Source: Tribonema minus | Taxonomy: Eukaryota; Sar; Xanthophyceae; Tribonematales; Tribonemataceae | Length of the DNA: 64,000 bases | Assembly (NCBI GenBank): GCA_017506865.1 | Contig: JAFCMP010000515.1 | Coordinates: forward strand, 124,001 to 188,000 | Direction: 5' to 3' | Shown here: one piece after another, positions 26,601 through 37,420 of the stretch | How positions within the stretch are numbered: the stretch's first letter is position 1 | How the letters are laid out: each line of letters opens with the position of its first letter | Translations under genes and position numbers: made by a program | The notes under the pieces: generated by a model | What the model saw: the letters and a program-made list of their open reading frames with translations, nothing else | Databases searched by the model: none | Told to the model about the DNA's origin: nothing

Positions 26601-29213
26601 TGCAGTGACGGGCGTGAGCCAGCGTGCGGAGCAGCATCAGCAATAACAGTGGGGATCATTTTCCATCGTCTGCGCATTGCAACGTGCTGAGGCGTGCAAC
26701 TGCATGCTGTCCTGCTGGCTGCTCTACACGGTGCCATACCACACTGGTACACATGATGAGCACTACATACACGTCACTGCCTACCAGCTACAGCCCTACC
26801 ATGGCGCTACCGCACACAACAGCTACAGCCCTAGCATGGGGGGCCTACCTCCGGCAAGCGCAGCGCCGGCTGGCACTTCTGGCGCGTCACGTTGGGGTAG
26901 CGCACGCGGTAGTCGGAGTCGCTCGCGGGCGCGCCAAACGCGGCCCAGTGCCACATCCCAAAGGCCTCGCAAGACATGTTCCGCTCCACCTCGTGCCCCC
27001 TGTAGCAGTACTTCAACTGCAACGGGACGGGTTGCGGGGCGCAGCCGCCGGCGTTGCGCGCCACCAGAAACGCCCTCAGGTCCTGCAGGCCGCCCGTCTT
27101 GATGCCGCCACCGGGCTTGGCGTGCGCCTGCTCGCGCAGCTGCTTCCAGAAAGATGCGAGTGCTCCTGCGGCGACGAGGCGTGTAAAGTGGCGGGAGTGA
27201 GGCGTGTTGACGAGGTGGCCGATGCGCTGCGCGCAATTTGGTGACACGCACAGTAGAAACCTGGAAATGAGCTGCTTGATCTCATGATACAGGTGCAACT
27301 GCAACTGCCTGATAGTTTGGACAGTGCAACATGCAGGACATGCAGAGGCATGGAGCGGTCACGGAGAGAATGAGCAAAGTGCCTGAGATGTGACATACAA
27401 TACTTACGCCAACGTGGTGTTGATAGCTGCAGTCATCTGGTTTTACACCACGACAAGCAAGACAGTGATCAGTCCACCTGCTGCAAAACAGGGGCCCATG
27501 TGTGCTCCCAACGCAGCAGCATGAGGTCACATGGCCTGCAACCAGATTTCTTACTGCAGGAAAATCCAGTCGCTTGACGCTGTGCCCGACATAAATGGAG
27601 CGCAGTGGATCACACAATGCAGCACAAATACAAAGTGGCTGTGCTAGTGCAAGACTAACTTCAAATAGTAGCGAAGGCAGCTGTCCAAAGCGCATGCGTA
27701 CACACCTTCGTCAGTTGCGGCACAGTGCTCCTCCCACTTGGTGCACTCCTTGGCTTTTGTGTCGCACACATAACTGGGATAAGCAGCAGGCGATAAGCAA
27801 GCAAACTTGACATTAGATTAGACCAGTGTCTTCGCACTCCTTGGCTTTCGTGTCGCAGACATCACTGGGATAAGCAGCAGGCAATGAGGAGGCAAAGCGA
27901 GCATGCGATAGTGTAGATTGTGCCTAGAACACTTGCACATTAATTCAACAGGAGTTGCCCCTGAACCAGCAGGACGCAGACAACACGCAAACCGCGCAAA
28001 GGCCGCCTCCACCACATGCACGTCCGTGAGAGAACTGGGCTTGTTGATACATACCAGGCAGTCGCAACACAAGAAGGCAGTTGGTGTACCTTACGCATCA
28101 CTGTTAGTGCCGGAGGGCCAAGGGCTGTATGCGTACTGACAATTCCAAGTGTATATAACTGAGGCACTCTGTGTCAAACGCCTCCCTGCTGAAACACACC
28201 AGCACACCAAAATTATCTAGCAAAGGAAACGGCTCACCACTCACCAGTAGCACAGGTCGCAGAACGCTTTTCTGTCACCGGTGGCAAACGGATTATCGGG
28301 GCAGTGGCAGCGCAGATGCGGCAGCGTTGTGCCCGTCGTGCCCACCAGCTCTATGTCCTCATCGTCCTCCCCCTCCCTAGCGCGCTTGGCCGGTCGCATC
28401 TCCGTGTCCAGCAACTCAGGCTGTCCACCAACGATTGTCTCCACGTCTGGGTCATCGGAGACTGGCTCGGTGCTCGCGGAGCCAGTGGATTCACGCTCCC
28501 GCTTGGCAACAAGGTAGGCGCGGTTGGCTGCCCACATGGTGCCTGGTTCCGGCTTCACCTGGGGCTGGCCTGCATGGAGCAAATAACATGATCACAAAGT
28601 GGTAGTTGGCAGTTGACAGTTGAGTCCTGCGCGCATAGCTATGTGGTAGGTGCACTGAGCATCCTCATCGCCACACGCCTGAGATCACTGTGAAGAAATG
28701 ACAATGAGGAAACCAATTTGTTGCGGTGTAATCGGCTCTGAGCAGGTGCGAGCAAGGGCATGTGCATGTGATTGTGTGAAAGCACCAAGTCCGCAAACAA
28801 CCCTGCAAGCACCCATGTACAGTGCTGCTGCAGAAGAGACCAGTGGCAAAGCGGGAGAGAGCAGTGCAGGCACTGCTTGATGCACAGCAAGTGCCAGCTG
28901 CGGGTGTGCATGCGAGACTTCACAGATCCACCGATTTACTTTAGGGCTCAACCAGAACGGCGGGACAGCTGCTTGGGCAAAGTCGGCAAGGAGCCAGAAC
29001 CTGCTGTTGCAATAGCACATGTTAGCGATTATCATCGGTCTTCGACTCATCGCTGCCGGTGTGCCTGCTAAGAACACTCTCAAAGCTGGCGAACAAGTGA
29101 CAGTTGAAGACCCCCTTTCGGACTTACTCACCTGCACGAGGCGCATTTACGGGCAGCGCAGGCTCATCGTCGTCGCTATCGATGAGATCGATGATCTCCA
29201 TTGGGCTGGCCAT
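14692..29213 (-). CDS. SNF2-family ATPase with embedded RING finger and N-terminal SUMO-interacting-type motif
   Basis: Twenty-one exons: 29132-29213, 28245-28569, 27706-27773, 27408-27426, 26849-27260, 26324-26430, 25644-25911, 24789-25164, 23749-24446, 23127-23321, 22408-22484, 21752-21932, 20919-21013, 20079-20299, 19454-19664, 18764-18945, 18160-18291, 17380-17492, 16104-16740, 15439-15693, 14692-14876. They sum to 1,613 codons with every phase matched. Order of features: IIDLIDSDDDE at residues 7-17 (hydrophobic core plus acidic tail, a SUMO-interacting motif); basic PAKRAR near 87; a Cys cluster at 115-153; a Lys/Glu/Ala/Gly-rich low-complexity block in exon 9; SNF2 core with GGILCDEMGLGKT (Walker A, about 935-943), DESH box (1078-1081) and VSGTPANSNLGDL; C3HC4 RING (1263-1303); Ala/Gly-rich linker; helicase C domain with QAIGRVHRLGQTR (from 1484). 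An ATP-driven translocase and probable ubiquitin E3 acting on chromatin is inferred. Rad5/HLTF, SHPRH, Rad16 and Uls1 share the RING position; no HIRAN domain was found. Confidence 0.9.
18954..18985. repeat. G-homopolymer tracts forming the intron polypyrimidine tract of the SNF2 gene
   Basis: The plus strand has runs of 13 G (18954-18966) and 12 G (18974-18985). On the transcribed minus-strand message these are C runs placed directly before the acceptor of the exon ending at 18945, so the polypyrimidine tract is almost pure C. The length is likely variable between individuals. Confidence 0.7.
22631..22719 (+). repeat. Dispersed intronic repeat, copy A
   Basis: This copy contains ACGAATCAAAAGATC, then AGAGCTCTAG, then GCCGCAAGTGCCTTC. 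It matches the copy at 50346-50426 over about 80 bp and the copies at 30741-30781 (opposite strand) and 35131-35160 over about 35-40 bp. It lies in an intron of the SNF2 gene. Confidence 0.65.
27743..27891. repeat. Tandem duplication (91-bp period) of an exon acceptor region
   Basis: The segment at 27743-27800, holding the acceptor and 5' part of SNF2 exon 3, is repeated at 27834-27891 with a few substitutions (both contain GCACTCCTTGGCTTT and TGGGATAAGCAGCAGG). The extra copy keeps the AG acceptor, encodes DVCDTKAKEC and is followed by a possible GT donor at 27825, in the same 2-to-1 phase as the true exon. It lacks the downstream W...HC residues. Confidence 0.7.
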
Positions 29214-29614
29214 CGCGATCGTCTCGTGCTATGTAGGTCCTTTACGCCGTGTTGACAATTTGACCCACTCAGTGCTGACACCTGTCGATTGACTTGCTCT
29301 TCGGTGTGAAATGGGCGTGCGCTGGTGGATGCAGCTGCTCCACACTGGCGCCGTCACCTCAACACCGCCAACCTCTCCGTCAACAGCGTGGTAGGTGTCG
29401 TGTGTGAACACGCTCCCGCCAAATGCTTATTAAGTAGATAGTTCTCGATTCTAGAATTCTCATGAGTTTTTTCTCTTTTGTGGTGCCGTTCGCGCATTAT
29501 GTCGCTACCTCAAGCGGCGCTGGCGATCATCAACGATCAGTGATTACTCGGGCGCAAACTCATCAGTAGGTCAAGCAGGTCAAGCAAGCAATCGCAGGTG
29601 CTTTGCGAGAGATC
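29214..29614. promoter_or_regulatory. Divergent promoter region between SNF2 and PDI-like genes
   Basis: The start codons at 29213 (-) and 29615 (+) are separated by 401 bp, so both promoters and 5' UTRs must share it unless upstream non-coding exons exist. A short upstream open frame for the PDI-like gene lies at 29499-29543. No TATA-like element could be singled out. Confidence 0.5.
29499..29543 (+). promoter_or_regulatory. Upstream open reading frame (14 codons)
   Basis: ATG at 29499 reads MSLPQAALAIINDQ and stops at 29541-29543, 71 bp before the main ATG at 29615. If included in the transcript, it could lower translation of the PDI-like protein. This is inference from position only. Confidence 0.35.
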
Positions 29615-32371
29615 ATGCGGTTTTCTGCCAATGGGATCATGATTTGTGTCACCTGTGGGGTGCTGGTCACAGCGCAATACGGTGGTCTGGAAGGCCTGCC
29701 AAACATGCAGGGTCTGGAGGGGCTGGACATGGAGGCATTACAAGGTGCGATGTGACAAAAAAAGGCAAGAGAAGTGACTGTGGACTTCAAGTCGTCTCGT
29801 CGGACCAAAACTCTGGACCCTGACTTTTGTAGTGGCATGCCTTGAGATTTGTGAAATCTTGCTTTGCTCAAGGTTTTTTATGTTCACCACTGTATCTGAA
29901 ATGTCACCGATCTTTTTCGCGGTCTCCAACATCTCCTTGTGCAGGGATGCTGGGAGGAGGAGGCTTGGGAGGCCTATATGATGACGCATATGACGACTAT
30001 GCCGGTGAAGATGACCTGTATGCGCGAATGATGCAGGATGGCTTACCACCAGATCCTGCTGCTGGCATGGTCACTCTGGAGAGCGTCGAAGAAATTGAAC
30101 AGGTACCACAAACACAGCACCTGCATCCTGCATGAGTTGTTGCGACCTGCTTGCTGATCATTAGGTGCAGGTGCTCTGTGTGTCGCCGCTTTGGAGCAAT
30201 GCCGCAATTTGCTCCTGCTATACTCAGGCAGGTGCCGACTTGCATGTGTTCTGCACCATTTTCCACTTCAGTTCATTGCCGATGCCACTGATGCGCCAGC
30301 CGTGATCGGCTACCTGGATGTCGAAACCATGGAAGATGACATCATGGGCTTCAAGGGAGCGTGCACCTCCATGGAGGTCACTGACGCAACCTGGGCGCTG
30401 GTCACAGGTGCGCCGCCATTTGAAAAATCTGGTCAGATGCTTGCCAAGCAATGCTATGTATGTGATGTAATCAGCATTCAAGTTGATGACATGCATACAC
30501 GCACAGATATACACGTTACACTGCAGCGTGGCTGAGAATTGCAACGTGATGCTATCTGCATTCTCACGGCATGCATTCAGAACTTAGCACAGCGTGGTCG
30601 TGATGCTTTTACATGTGCATGTACATGATGTCCTCACAAACCGACTCATGCATGCGTATGCAGCCATGCACAACAGCGCGCAGGCATGGAGATGTCATGG
30701 CATAGCCTTTAGCCGCCTACTCCATAACTGTCATATTTCTCGTCACCTGGAGCTCTACGATCTTTTGATTTGTTTTCATTTCATGCATGACCAGCGCCTA
30801 CAACATGGGAGTTTGACCAAAGTGTCACCATCGCCGCGCTTCTGCCTCGCGTCACGTGCAGGCTCGGAGGTGTTGGAGGAGCTGGGCTATGGCTCCTCTC
30901 CGCGCGTATATGTCCACCGACCGTCGCGCTACAGCGATGCTCAGTACGACAGGCCAAAGGCGCGCTTCCCTGGGTCTACCGTGCAGGCGGACGTGCTTGC
31001 TACGTGGATACCAAAGGTGACGCTGCCATTGGTGGGGGCGCTGACACCGCTGAGTGAGCCACGGTATCGCGCTGCGGGGCTGCCTCAACTAACGCTGTAT
31101 ACCACGGTGAGTGGTGGTGGGTCTTTGTCGCTGCCACTGCTCGCAGGCATACACTTTTGTGCAGATACGCTCTGAAGGCTAGGTGGGTAACCCAGCAGGG
31201 CGCCATGCTTGTGTGTGGACTCAAGCGTGCCTGTACCAGGTGATGCCTGTGACTCTGATCTCCATCTTGAACCCTCAACCACACTATGACACACGACAAT
31301 CATGTTCATCATCACTGCAGTACCTGCATACATGAGGGCTGTGGCAGGTGCCATCACAGTTGAAGCAGCGCGCTACTTGATTGGCTGAGCATCCAAGATG
31401 TACGAGCACGAGAAGTCCCTGTTCTGTGCGTGCGTTGCTTGGCAGGTGGACGCGGACGCACAAGCTGCGGCATTCAACAAGTACGCTGCTGACCTGCGGC
31501 CCATTGCCGACAAATATCGCAAGCAGCTGCTCTTCAACATAGCGGACAGCGAGTTTAAGGGCGATGCCGTGGGCGCTGCAGTCGACGGCGGCGCTGTCAG
31601 TGAGCCAACAGTTGTCATTCACAGCAGGGGCGGTGCGCAGCACCGCATGCGCGAGGCGTTCAGCGCCAAGGCGCTGCAATCACACGTGCAGCGATTTTTG
31701 GATGGCACATTGCAGGTCAGCTTGTCATGTGGTCCGTCTCAGGGCATGCAGCTTGCGTGTACTCTCTTGTGGGTTGTGCTGTGCAATCTTCATCTTTGGT
31801 TGCAAGGAGATTCTGTGCTTTACATGCGTTGGCCACCTGTTCAGCCAGTAGGTGCAAGTACTTGCGGTATGACTTCACGGAGTTGACAATTTATGGGCCA
31901 CCGGAAAACCGCATGCGCTGGCCACTGCGCAACAGGCGTGCGCATAGTGATTGTGCTGCTCAGTTTTCAAGCAAGGCAGATGTTGCTGCCGCACGTTTGT
32001 GTCGATGACAGTGAGTAATCAACCATAAGTATGCCCTCAAGTTCCATAGAGGTCACTTTTTGAGTCTGGCCACAATGTTTATTCGTCACGCAGTACCGAA
32101 GCAGCTGCTCAGCAGTACGCCCCAGAAACCTGTGCAGACGAATACGGACACAACGATGGTCCTCTCTACTGCACCAGCACTTATTGCACCTGCACCGATC
32201 ACTTGGCAGCATGCCGAGCTTGGCAAGAGCATGCGACAGGTCTCATAAGCAGCATGCCGAGCTTGGCAAGAGCATGCGACAGGTCTCATAACGGATGTCT
32301 GCGCACGTGATTTTGACCCTCTGCAGGCATCCAATGAAGAAAAACAACCAGCTGGGCAAGATGAGCTCTAA
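29615..32371 (+). CDS. ER-luminal PDI-like protein without CXXC active site, C-terminal QDEL
   Basis: Six exons, 29615-29744, 29945-30102, 30272-30407, 30862-31106, 31446-31715 and 32327-32371, give 327 residues with matched phases. The N-terminus (MRFSANGIMICVTCGVLVTA) looks like a signal peptide. Next comes a Gly/Asp/Tyr-rich acidic stretch (YDDAYDDYAGEDDLYARMM), then thioredoxin-fold segments: VTLESVEEIEQFIADATD and VIGYLD resemble a PDI b domain; LPLVGALTPLSEPRYRAAG and REAFSAKALQSHVQRFLDG resemble b'. The last exon ends GQDEL, an ER-retrieval signal. No CXXC exists in the mature part, so it should be a chaperone or binding subunit rather than an oxidoreductase, in the manner of ERp27 (comparison by architecture only). 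The last join (31715 to 32327) spans a 611-bp intron; an additional exon inside it (for example within 32096-32237) cannot be excluded. Confidence 0.8.
30741..30781 (-). repeat. Dispersed intronic repeat, copy B
   Basis: Read on the minus strand this is GAAAACAAATCAAAAGATCG followed by TAGAGCTCCAGGTGACG, matching the copies at 22631, 35131 and 50342. It lies in an intron of the PDI-like gene, in opposite orientation to the other three. Confidence 0.65.
32206..32291. repeat. 43-bp tandem duplication
   Basis: Two essentially identical 43-bp units (32206-32248 and 32249-32291), each starting GCAGCATGCCGAGCTTGG and ending ACAGGTCTCATAA, lie in the last intron of the PDI-like gene just before its final exon. 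Confidence 0.8.
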
Positions 32372-33164
32372 ATCATACCAGTCTGCCTCAGGTGGCATTG
32401 CAGTTCAACAGGCAAGCCACAATGAGCCGGTTTGCGTGCAATCTGGTGCAGCCTGATCATCAATTCCGTTTGCTGGCATTTTTTCAGCATTGGTACGTAT
32501 GGACTTGTATTTATAAAGGCCCAAGGGAGGCCGGGTTGCCTATGCAATCGAAAAGCTTGCGTCAACGCAGCAGCCTAGTCTGCGCTGTGTGACGAGAGCT
32601 GGTGCTGTCACCATGATATGGCCGTACCCATTGGTACTTCATTTTGGTAGATGGACCCTGACGGCTAAATGCATTTCTGGCTTTCACGCCTCCACTCAGC
32701 TGTATTATCATGTGCCGTCTGTCGTTTTTCACATGCATGTCAGTCACGCCCCTGGACTGCGTATCATATTGTGCGCGTGCAGCTCAACAAGCAGCCCCTG
32801 TCGGTGATGAAGTTACTTTCTTGGGATCACCATCATTTTCTTTTGATTGCAAAAGCAGCGGTCTGCCCTATGCATACAGTAACATGGGTTTTCAGAGCAA
32901 AAGCTTGGGACCTGCATGTCAATACTCCAAGCACACGACACAACCTTGGATTGACGGGGTTACCTCCGAACTTCAACAACACGCTGCGTGCACTGGAGGC
33001 TCGCTGGGAGCAGCAGCCAGCAGGCAATTGCAATCAGCGCGGATGACAGGAGTAGAGCTCGCTCTTGACTGCACGATATATTGATCACCGCAATACTGAT
33101 CAAGCCATATGTGATGCGTCACGAACAACGGCAAGTGGCAGTTGTGTTTCAACGAGGCTGAGGC
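32372..33164. other. Intergenic region, no supported gene
   Basis: This interval lies between the stop of the PDI-like gene and the ATG of the chromodomain gene on the same strand. It should hold the 3' UTR of one and the promoter of the other. Short open frames (32669-33084) show no recognisable domain. Confidence 0.45.
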
Positions 33165-35620
33165 ATGGAGGCTTTTCAGGGAGAGATAATTGCTGAACGC
33201 AGATTGCAAGTGAGTTTTCGAGACGCACTAGCGTCGGCTGAGCACGCCATCTCAGCACCGGCCACCATGCTTACCACCAGCCGATTAAACACGATGACAT
33301 GACTTACAGGCAGGTACGGAGCTGCTGGTGAGGTGGCGTGACTCTGAGGACTGGGAGAAAGAGGAAGATCTGCGGGCTGTATACCCTGCTGCCGTGGAGC
33401 AGTGGACTAGGAAACAGGGCAATGCACCACGTCGCAGGAGCTCTATGCGACTGATGCAGCGGTCACAAGGCGCAGAGGTGAGCTGCTCTGTTGAGCTTGA
33501 AAGTGCAAGAGTTACTTGGTGTACTTGTATTAGCAGACGGAAATTGCATGCCTGTGCCCCTACTCAACAATCCCCTGTCGTGGAACGGACGCCGCCCCTG
33601 GCTGTTTGACCCGTCACGACACAGCAGGCACACATTGCGCCTGCAGTGCAGCCACCCCTGCGCTGCAAAGCGCTACATATGCATTTGATTCATGAACGGT
33701 TGCACTTCCCTCCTGCACCAGAAACCAACTGTAATTGGCTGGGAGCAAGGATGGAGTCCCCAGAAGGGCGTGGCTGGAGCAGAAGCTACCGCCTTCAGCA
33801 CTGATGCGGCGATTGACAGTGGCGTTCAGACCATGCCGAACTGGAATGCAGGACAATTAGCATCTCTTGGACCAAGGAAGCAATTGACAATGCGATACAT
33901 CAACAAGTGAGTGCCGCACGTATTCTTCAAACAGTTGTCAATGCGCAGTCCTCATTCGTGCACTTGCTAAGCGCGCGGCTCAAGTATGCTTATGTTGAGG
34001 GGAAGGGGGTTGTGAGTACCACATTATGATGAACTATATTGACCTTCTGAGGTGATGTGTCTTTATGAGCATGATGATGATAATGTTGATGATGACCTGA
34101 TGATTGAATGGATAAATGGACAAACCACAAACACGCGCTATGATCTACGTCCACAGACAGTGCACAAATGATTGCGAGACAACTGCGCTCTCTGAGAGAC
34201 ATGGTGGGCTCTGCTGACTCATGCAGTGTCGGCCATCGCGCGGCACGCAGAGCCGATGATTAAGTGATGCCCCTCTTGCTTGTTGCGCAGATTGCTTGAG
34301 CTCAACAGAAGATTGCTAACAGAGACAAAAAGCGTGCTGCGGGAGCGCAGGGAGACAGATGACTACGTGCTGAGCTGCGGGGAGGGCAAGGGAGCCAGCC
34401 TCATGGAGCTCGACCTGAGTGCAGCCGGCAATGGCAGTGACTTCATTGGGGATCTTGACACACATCTGGACGATCAAGTGATAGAGGACAAGGTGCGTAT
34501 TTTGTAATCTACATGCAGGTACTGTGTCTCTCATAGAGATGTCGGTGCTCGTTGTATGGAGTGAGACGGGGCCATTTCATTGCACACAGTGTACTTAGAA
34601 TGGCTGTCGGAAGGTGGCCATGAGATGCTCTTGCTTGATAGAGGCCGTGCACACATGTGATAGCGACTGAGCTGATGCTGGTTGTGTGTCTCTGTTCCCA
34701 GCTCGTTCTGAGTTTGTTGTGCCTATGTACACGGTTGCCGTTGCAGTGCCTATAGCCATGGGCAGGCACAATGTAAACTCTTACATGCACCAGGTAGCTG
34801 CCAGTAGCAGCTGCAAGAGTGCCCACGTTCGGCTGTGCTGCCAATGAGTTGATGTTGACACTTCCCCTTGCATTTTGGTCCATGCTCACCCTCAGGGCCT
34901 GCAAAAACGACTCAAGAGGCTGAGAGCACTGGAAGAACAAGTGGCACAAGCAGCATCAGAAAGAGGTACAGGTGACACAGTCTCGCTTCAGTGGTCACTT
35001 GCGCGAAAGTGCCGCATTCTGCATTGGATCCTGCACTGTGCCCACATTTAGTGTTGTTGAAGCGTTTAAGAGCATTGCTGGTGTGTGGCATGTCATTGCA
35101 TTCACCAAGTTTCCTGCTTTGAAGTATGAATGAAAACGAATCAAAAGATCATAGAGCTGAAGTATCTGATCTGTTGTCCTTGGGTGCCTTTGTGAGCCCC
35201 CTGACTGCTCCAGACTACGCATGCGCATCAGGTGACTGCATCATGCTACCTTGCCCTGAATGTGTGGGTAATGCCGCCTCTGCGCCAGCGGGTCTGACCT
35301 ATGTACAGCACGCCCATGGGCCTTTGGGAGGGGGAGGGGGGGGTGTTTGCTGTACATGTACTTCTATGTGTTTCATCATGTGCTCACGCCTCTTTGCATC
35401 GTGCATGAATCGTCTCGCATGTGAGCTCTGATCCAGAACGACCGTGGTTGGTGCCGTTTGCTCAGGCACCTCAGCAGCAAGCGGAAGTCAAGAGGCGCAA
35501 GAGCTGCGCCAGCAGGAAGTGGAGGAACTGAGAACGGAGCTGGCAGAAGCGCAGGATGCTGTGCGGCGATTGCACATTGTTGAAAAGAAATTGCTGTCTC
35601 AGCTCCGCACTGAGCCTTGA
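33165..35620 (+). CDS. Small chromodomain plus coiled-coil protein
   Basis: Six exons, 33165-33209, 33310-33477, 33764-33906, 34291-34492, 34896-34965 and 35466-35620, give 260 residues with every intron GT-AG and every phase consistent. Residues 1 to about 50 (MEAFQGEIIAERRLQ, AGTELLVRWRDSEDW, EKEEDLRAVYPAAVEQW) match the chromodomain pattern: three beta strands with the central V-R-W-R and a C-terminal helix. Chromodomains bind methylated lysines or act as protein-protein modules. One aromatic cage position is Phe and another Trp; the third is not obvious. The rest holds a basic RRRSSMRLM patch, a disordered stretch, and two coiled-coil segments (INKLLELNRRLLTETKSVL; QQEVEELRTELAEAQDAV and onwards), which suggests oligomerisation. 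The start is chosen because the 15-codon first exon supplies the first chromodomain strand. The exact family is unknown to me. Confidence 0.78.
35131..35160 (+). repeat. Dispersed intronic repeat, copy C
   Basis: TGAAAACGAATCAAAAGATC followed by ATAGAGCT matches the copies at 22631 and 50342 (same strand) and 30741 (opposite strand); similarity to the others fades after the AGAGCT. It lies in the last intron of the chromodomain gene. Confidence 0.6.
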
Positions 35621-37420
35621 GCCTGTAATCATCAAATTACATGCACATACATGCCGGATGGCTTTTACGCTTTTACAAGGTGGAAGAAGGATGCAGACTG
35701 TGATGCATTGCCTTGTGGAGTTATGTTGTTTGTTTGATGAGGTTTGAACACACTGTGCGAGCCATCATTGCATCTGTGCCATTGGCTTGTGAAAAGCGGC
35801 GGCAGCGCAGCAATGCAACAGGTGTCTTGCTTGCATGCTGCCATTCATGCAAGCAGTTCTTCGAGTAGTCTTCCATCGCAGCTGCAGAGAGCATGTGCAG
35901 CAATCAACTCTCAAATGCAGACCGGGTTTGTAGTCAGGCCTGCTCCCCCCAGCTTCAAACCCAGCTGTGGTCGTGACGGCTGCTCGACGACGACGCTGTG
36001 ATGACAAAACATGCCTCGTTCATCATGCAACAGCGCGCAACATGTCTCCAGCAACACCATGACAAAGCTCCCGAATGACCAGCTCCACAAAAATGGCGGT
36101 GTGCGCCGTCGCTGTGGTCAGTCTGCAGCACATGCGAATGGCCGGTCAGCGCTCTGCCGCACGGTAACAGCAGCCGTTGCGGCAGTCACTGGCATATGCA
36201 GCCAGTGCCAGCATGGGGAACCAGTCTCAGGGCAGATACACCGCATCCCCTGCTCCAAACGTCATTAGACCTCACATTACTTGGCATCTTGGCAATGCCT
36301 ACCCTGAGCTTGCACGGCTCTCGGCAGCTGCGTGCGCCGAGGTGCATGCGGAAAGTTGCTGTTGAACAGCCATGCGGCGCGCTGCCGCAAACACCCCCTC
36401 TAATCTGCCACCCACGGCACCAGCTCAGCCATGAAGACGCAGTCCCACGTGCCACGTATCGCTGAACCTATGCTGCGCTCTTGCACAGCTGCGGCCGTAC
36501 AGCCTTGGAGACGGGTAATGCAGCCTAGAAGAGCACACGACCCCCCTGCTCTCGATGCCGTCACAAACGCAACGCGACAGCCAGTTGTGCTGGGCGCACT
36601 GCATAGGGCTTGTTCGATTATGCTGTGCACACCTTTGTCTTTTGGCCCACAGCCGCCTCACTTCCGCGAGTGGTATTCAGCCAGTGGATGTGAACCCACG
36701 TGCCGTCATTGCCGCTGTCGGTGCTGGCATGCCACATTTTCATAGGAAAGCCGAGTCCAGCACCTGCACAACCACCTCATCGCCAGTGTAGAGCATAGCG
36801 TTGTGTTTTTGCTAACAAAGTTACTTTGCTGGACTCATTAGCACTGGCCCGTTGCAGAAGGTGAAGGGGTGTGACGGGTGAGAGCCAAACAACAACCTGC
36901 TGGCAACGCCAGCCCTGCTGCTATCAGCCTGCTAATGCATAGCATGCTGTGCGCATGCTGAATTTGATGCAGCTAATGCCACCAACAAGAGCGATGTGCC
37001 ATTCTTACAAGCATTGAGTCGACATGCGTACCAGTCTGTAGCCATTTTTCATCCTCAATGTGATGGAGCTCCCGGACCATGGCACCATGGCCTCGCCCTA
37101 GCCAGAAGTCCAAAGAGAGGCGTTTGCGAAAAAGGTGATGATGTCGTGCATGCCGGCATCCCGAGCTGATCAATGCAGCCCGCAGGTATACTCATGTCCG
37201 TTGCCGTTGCCGCTAAGTTGACTTTGGTGATTTGTTCTTGGAAGGTTTCGCAATCGAAAGCAGCACGCGCACGACCCCCTGCGAGACAGAAGCACCACCG
37301 TCGCACAACCGTTGACACCGCCCACCAGCTCCTTTCTTTGCAATTATTTCGAAGTGGCTGCAACTTCACACGAAACTTCAACCCCTCACGACCGCAAAAA
37401 GCTTCACATCATAAGCAATC
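35621..37420. other. Intergenic region, no supported gene
   Basis: This 1.8 kb lies between the chromodomain gene and the RsfS gene, both on the plus strand. Overlapping short frames at 36011-36791 on both strands have no recognisable domain. A minus-strand reading near 36740-36800 (YTGDEVVVQVLDSAFL) is too short to call. Confidence 0.45.

Noticed and set aside
32096..32237. Possible extra exon of the PDI-like gene (VPKQLLSSTPQKPV...)
   Set aside because: It needs a weaker donor and a phase-1 entry, whereas the direct join to the QDEL exon keeps phase 0. Kept only as an alternative.
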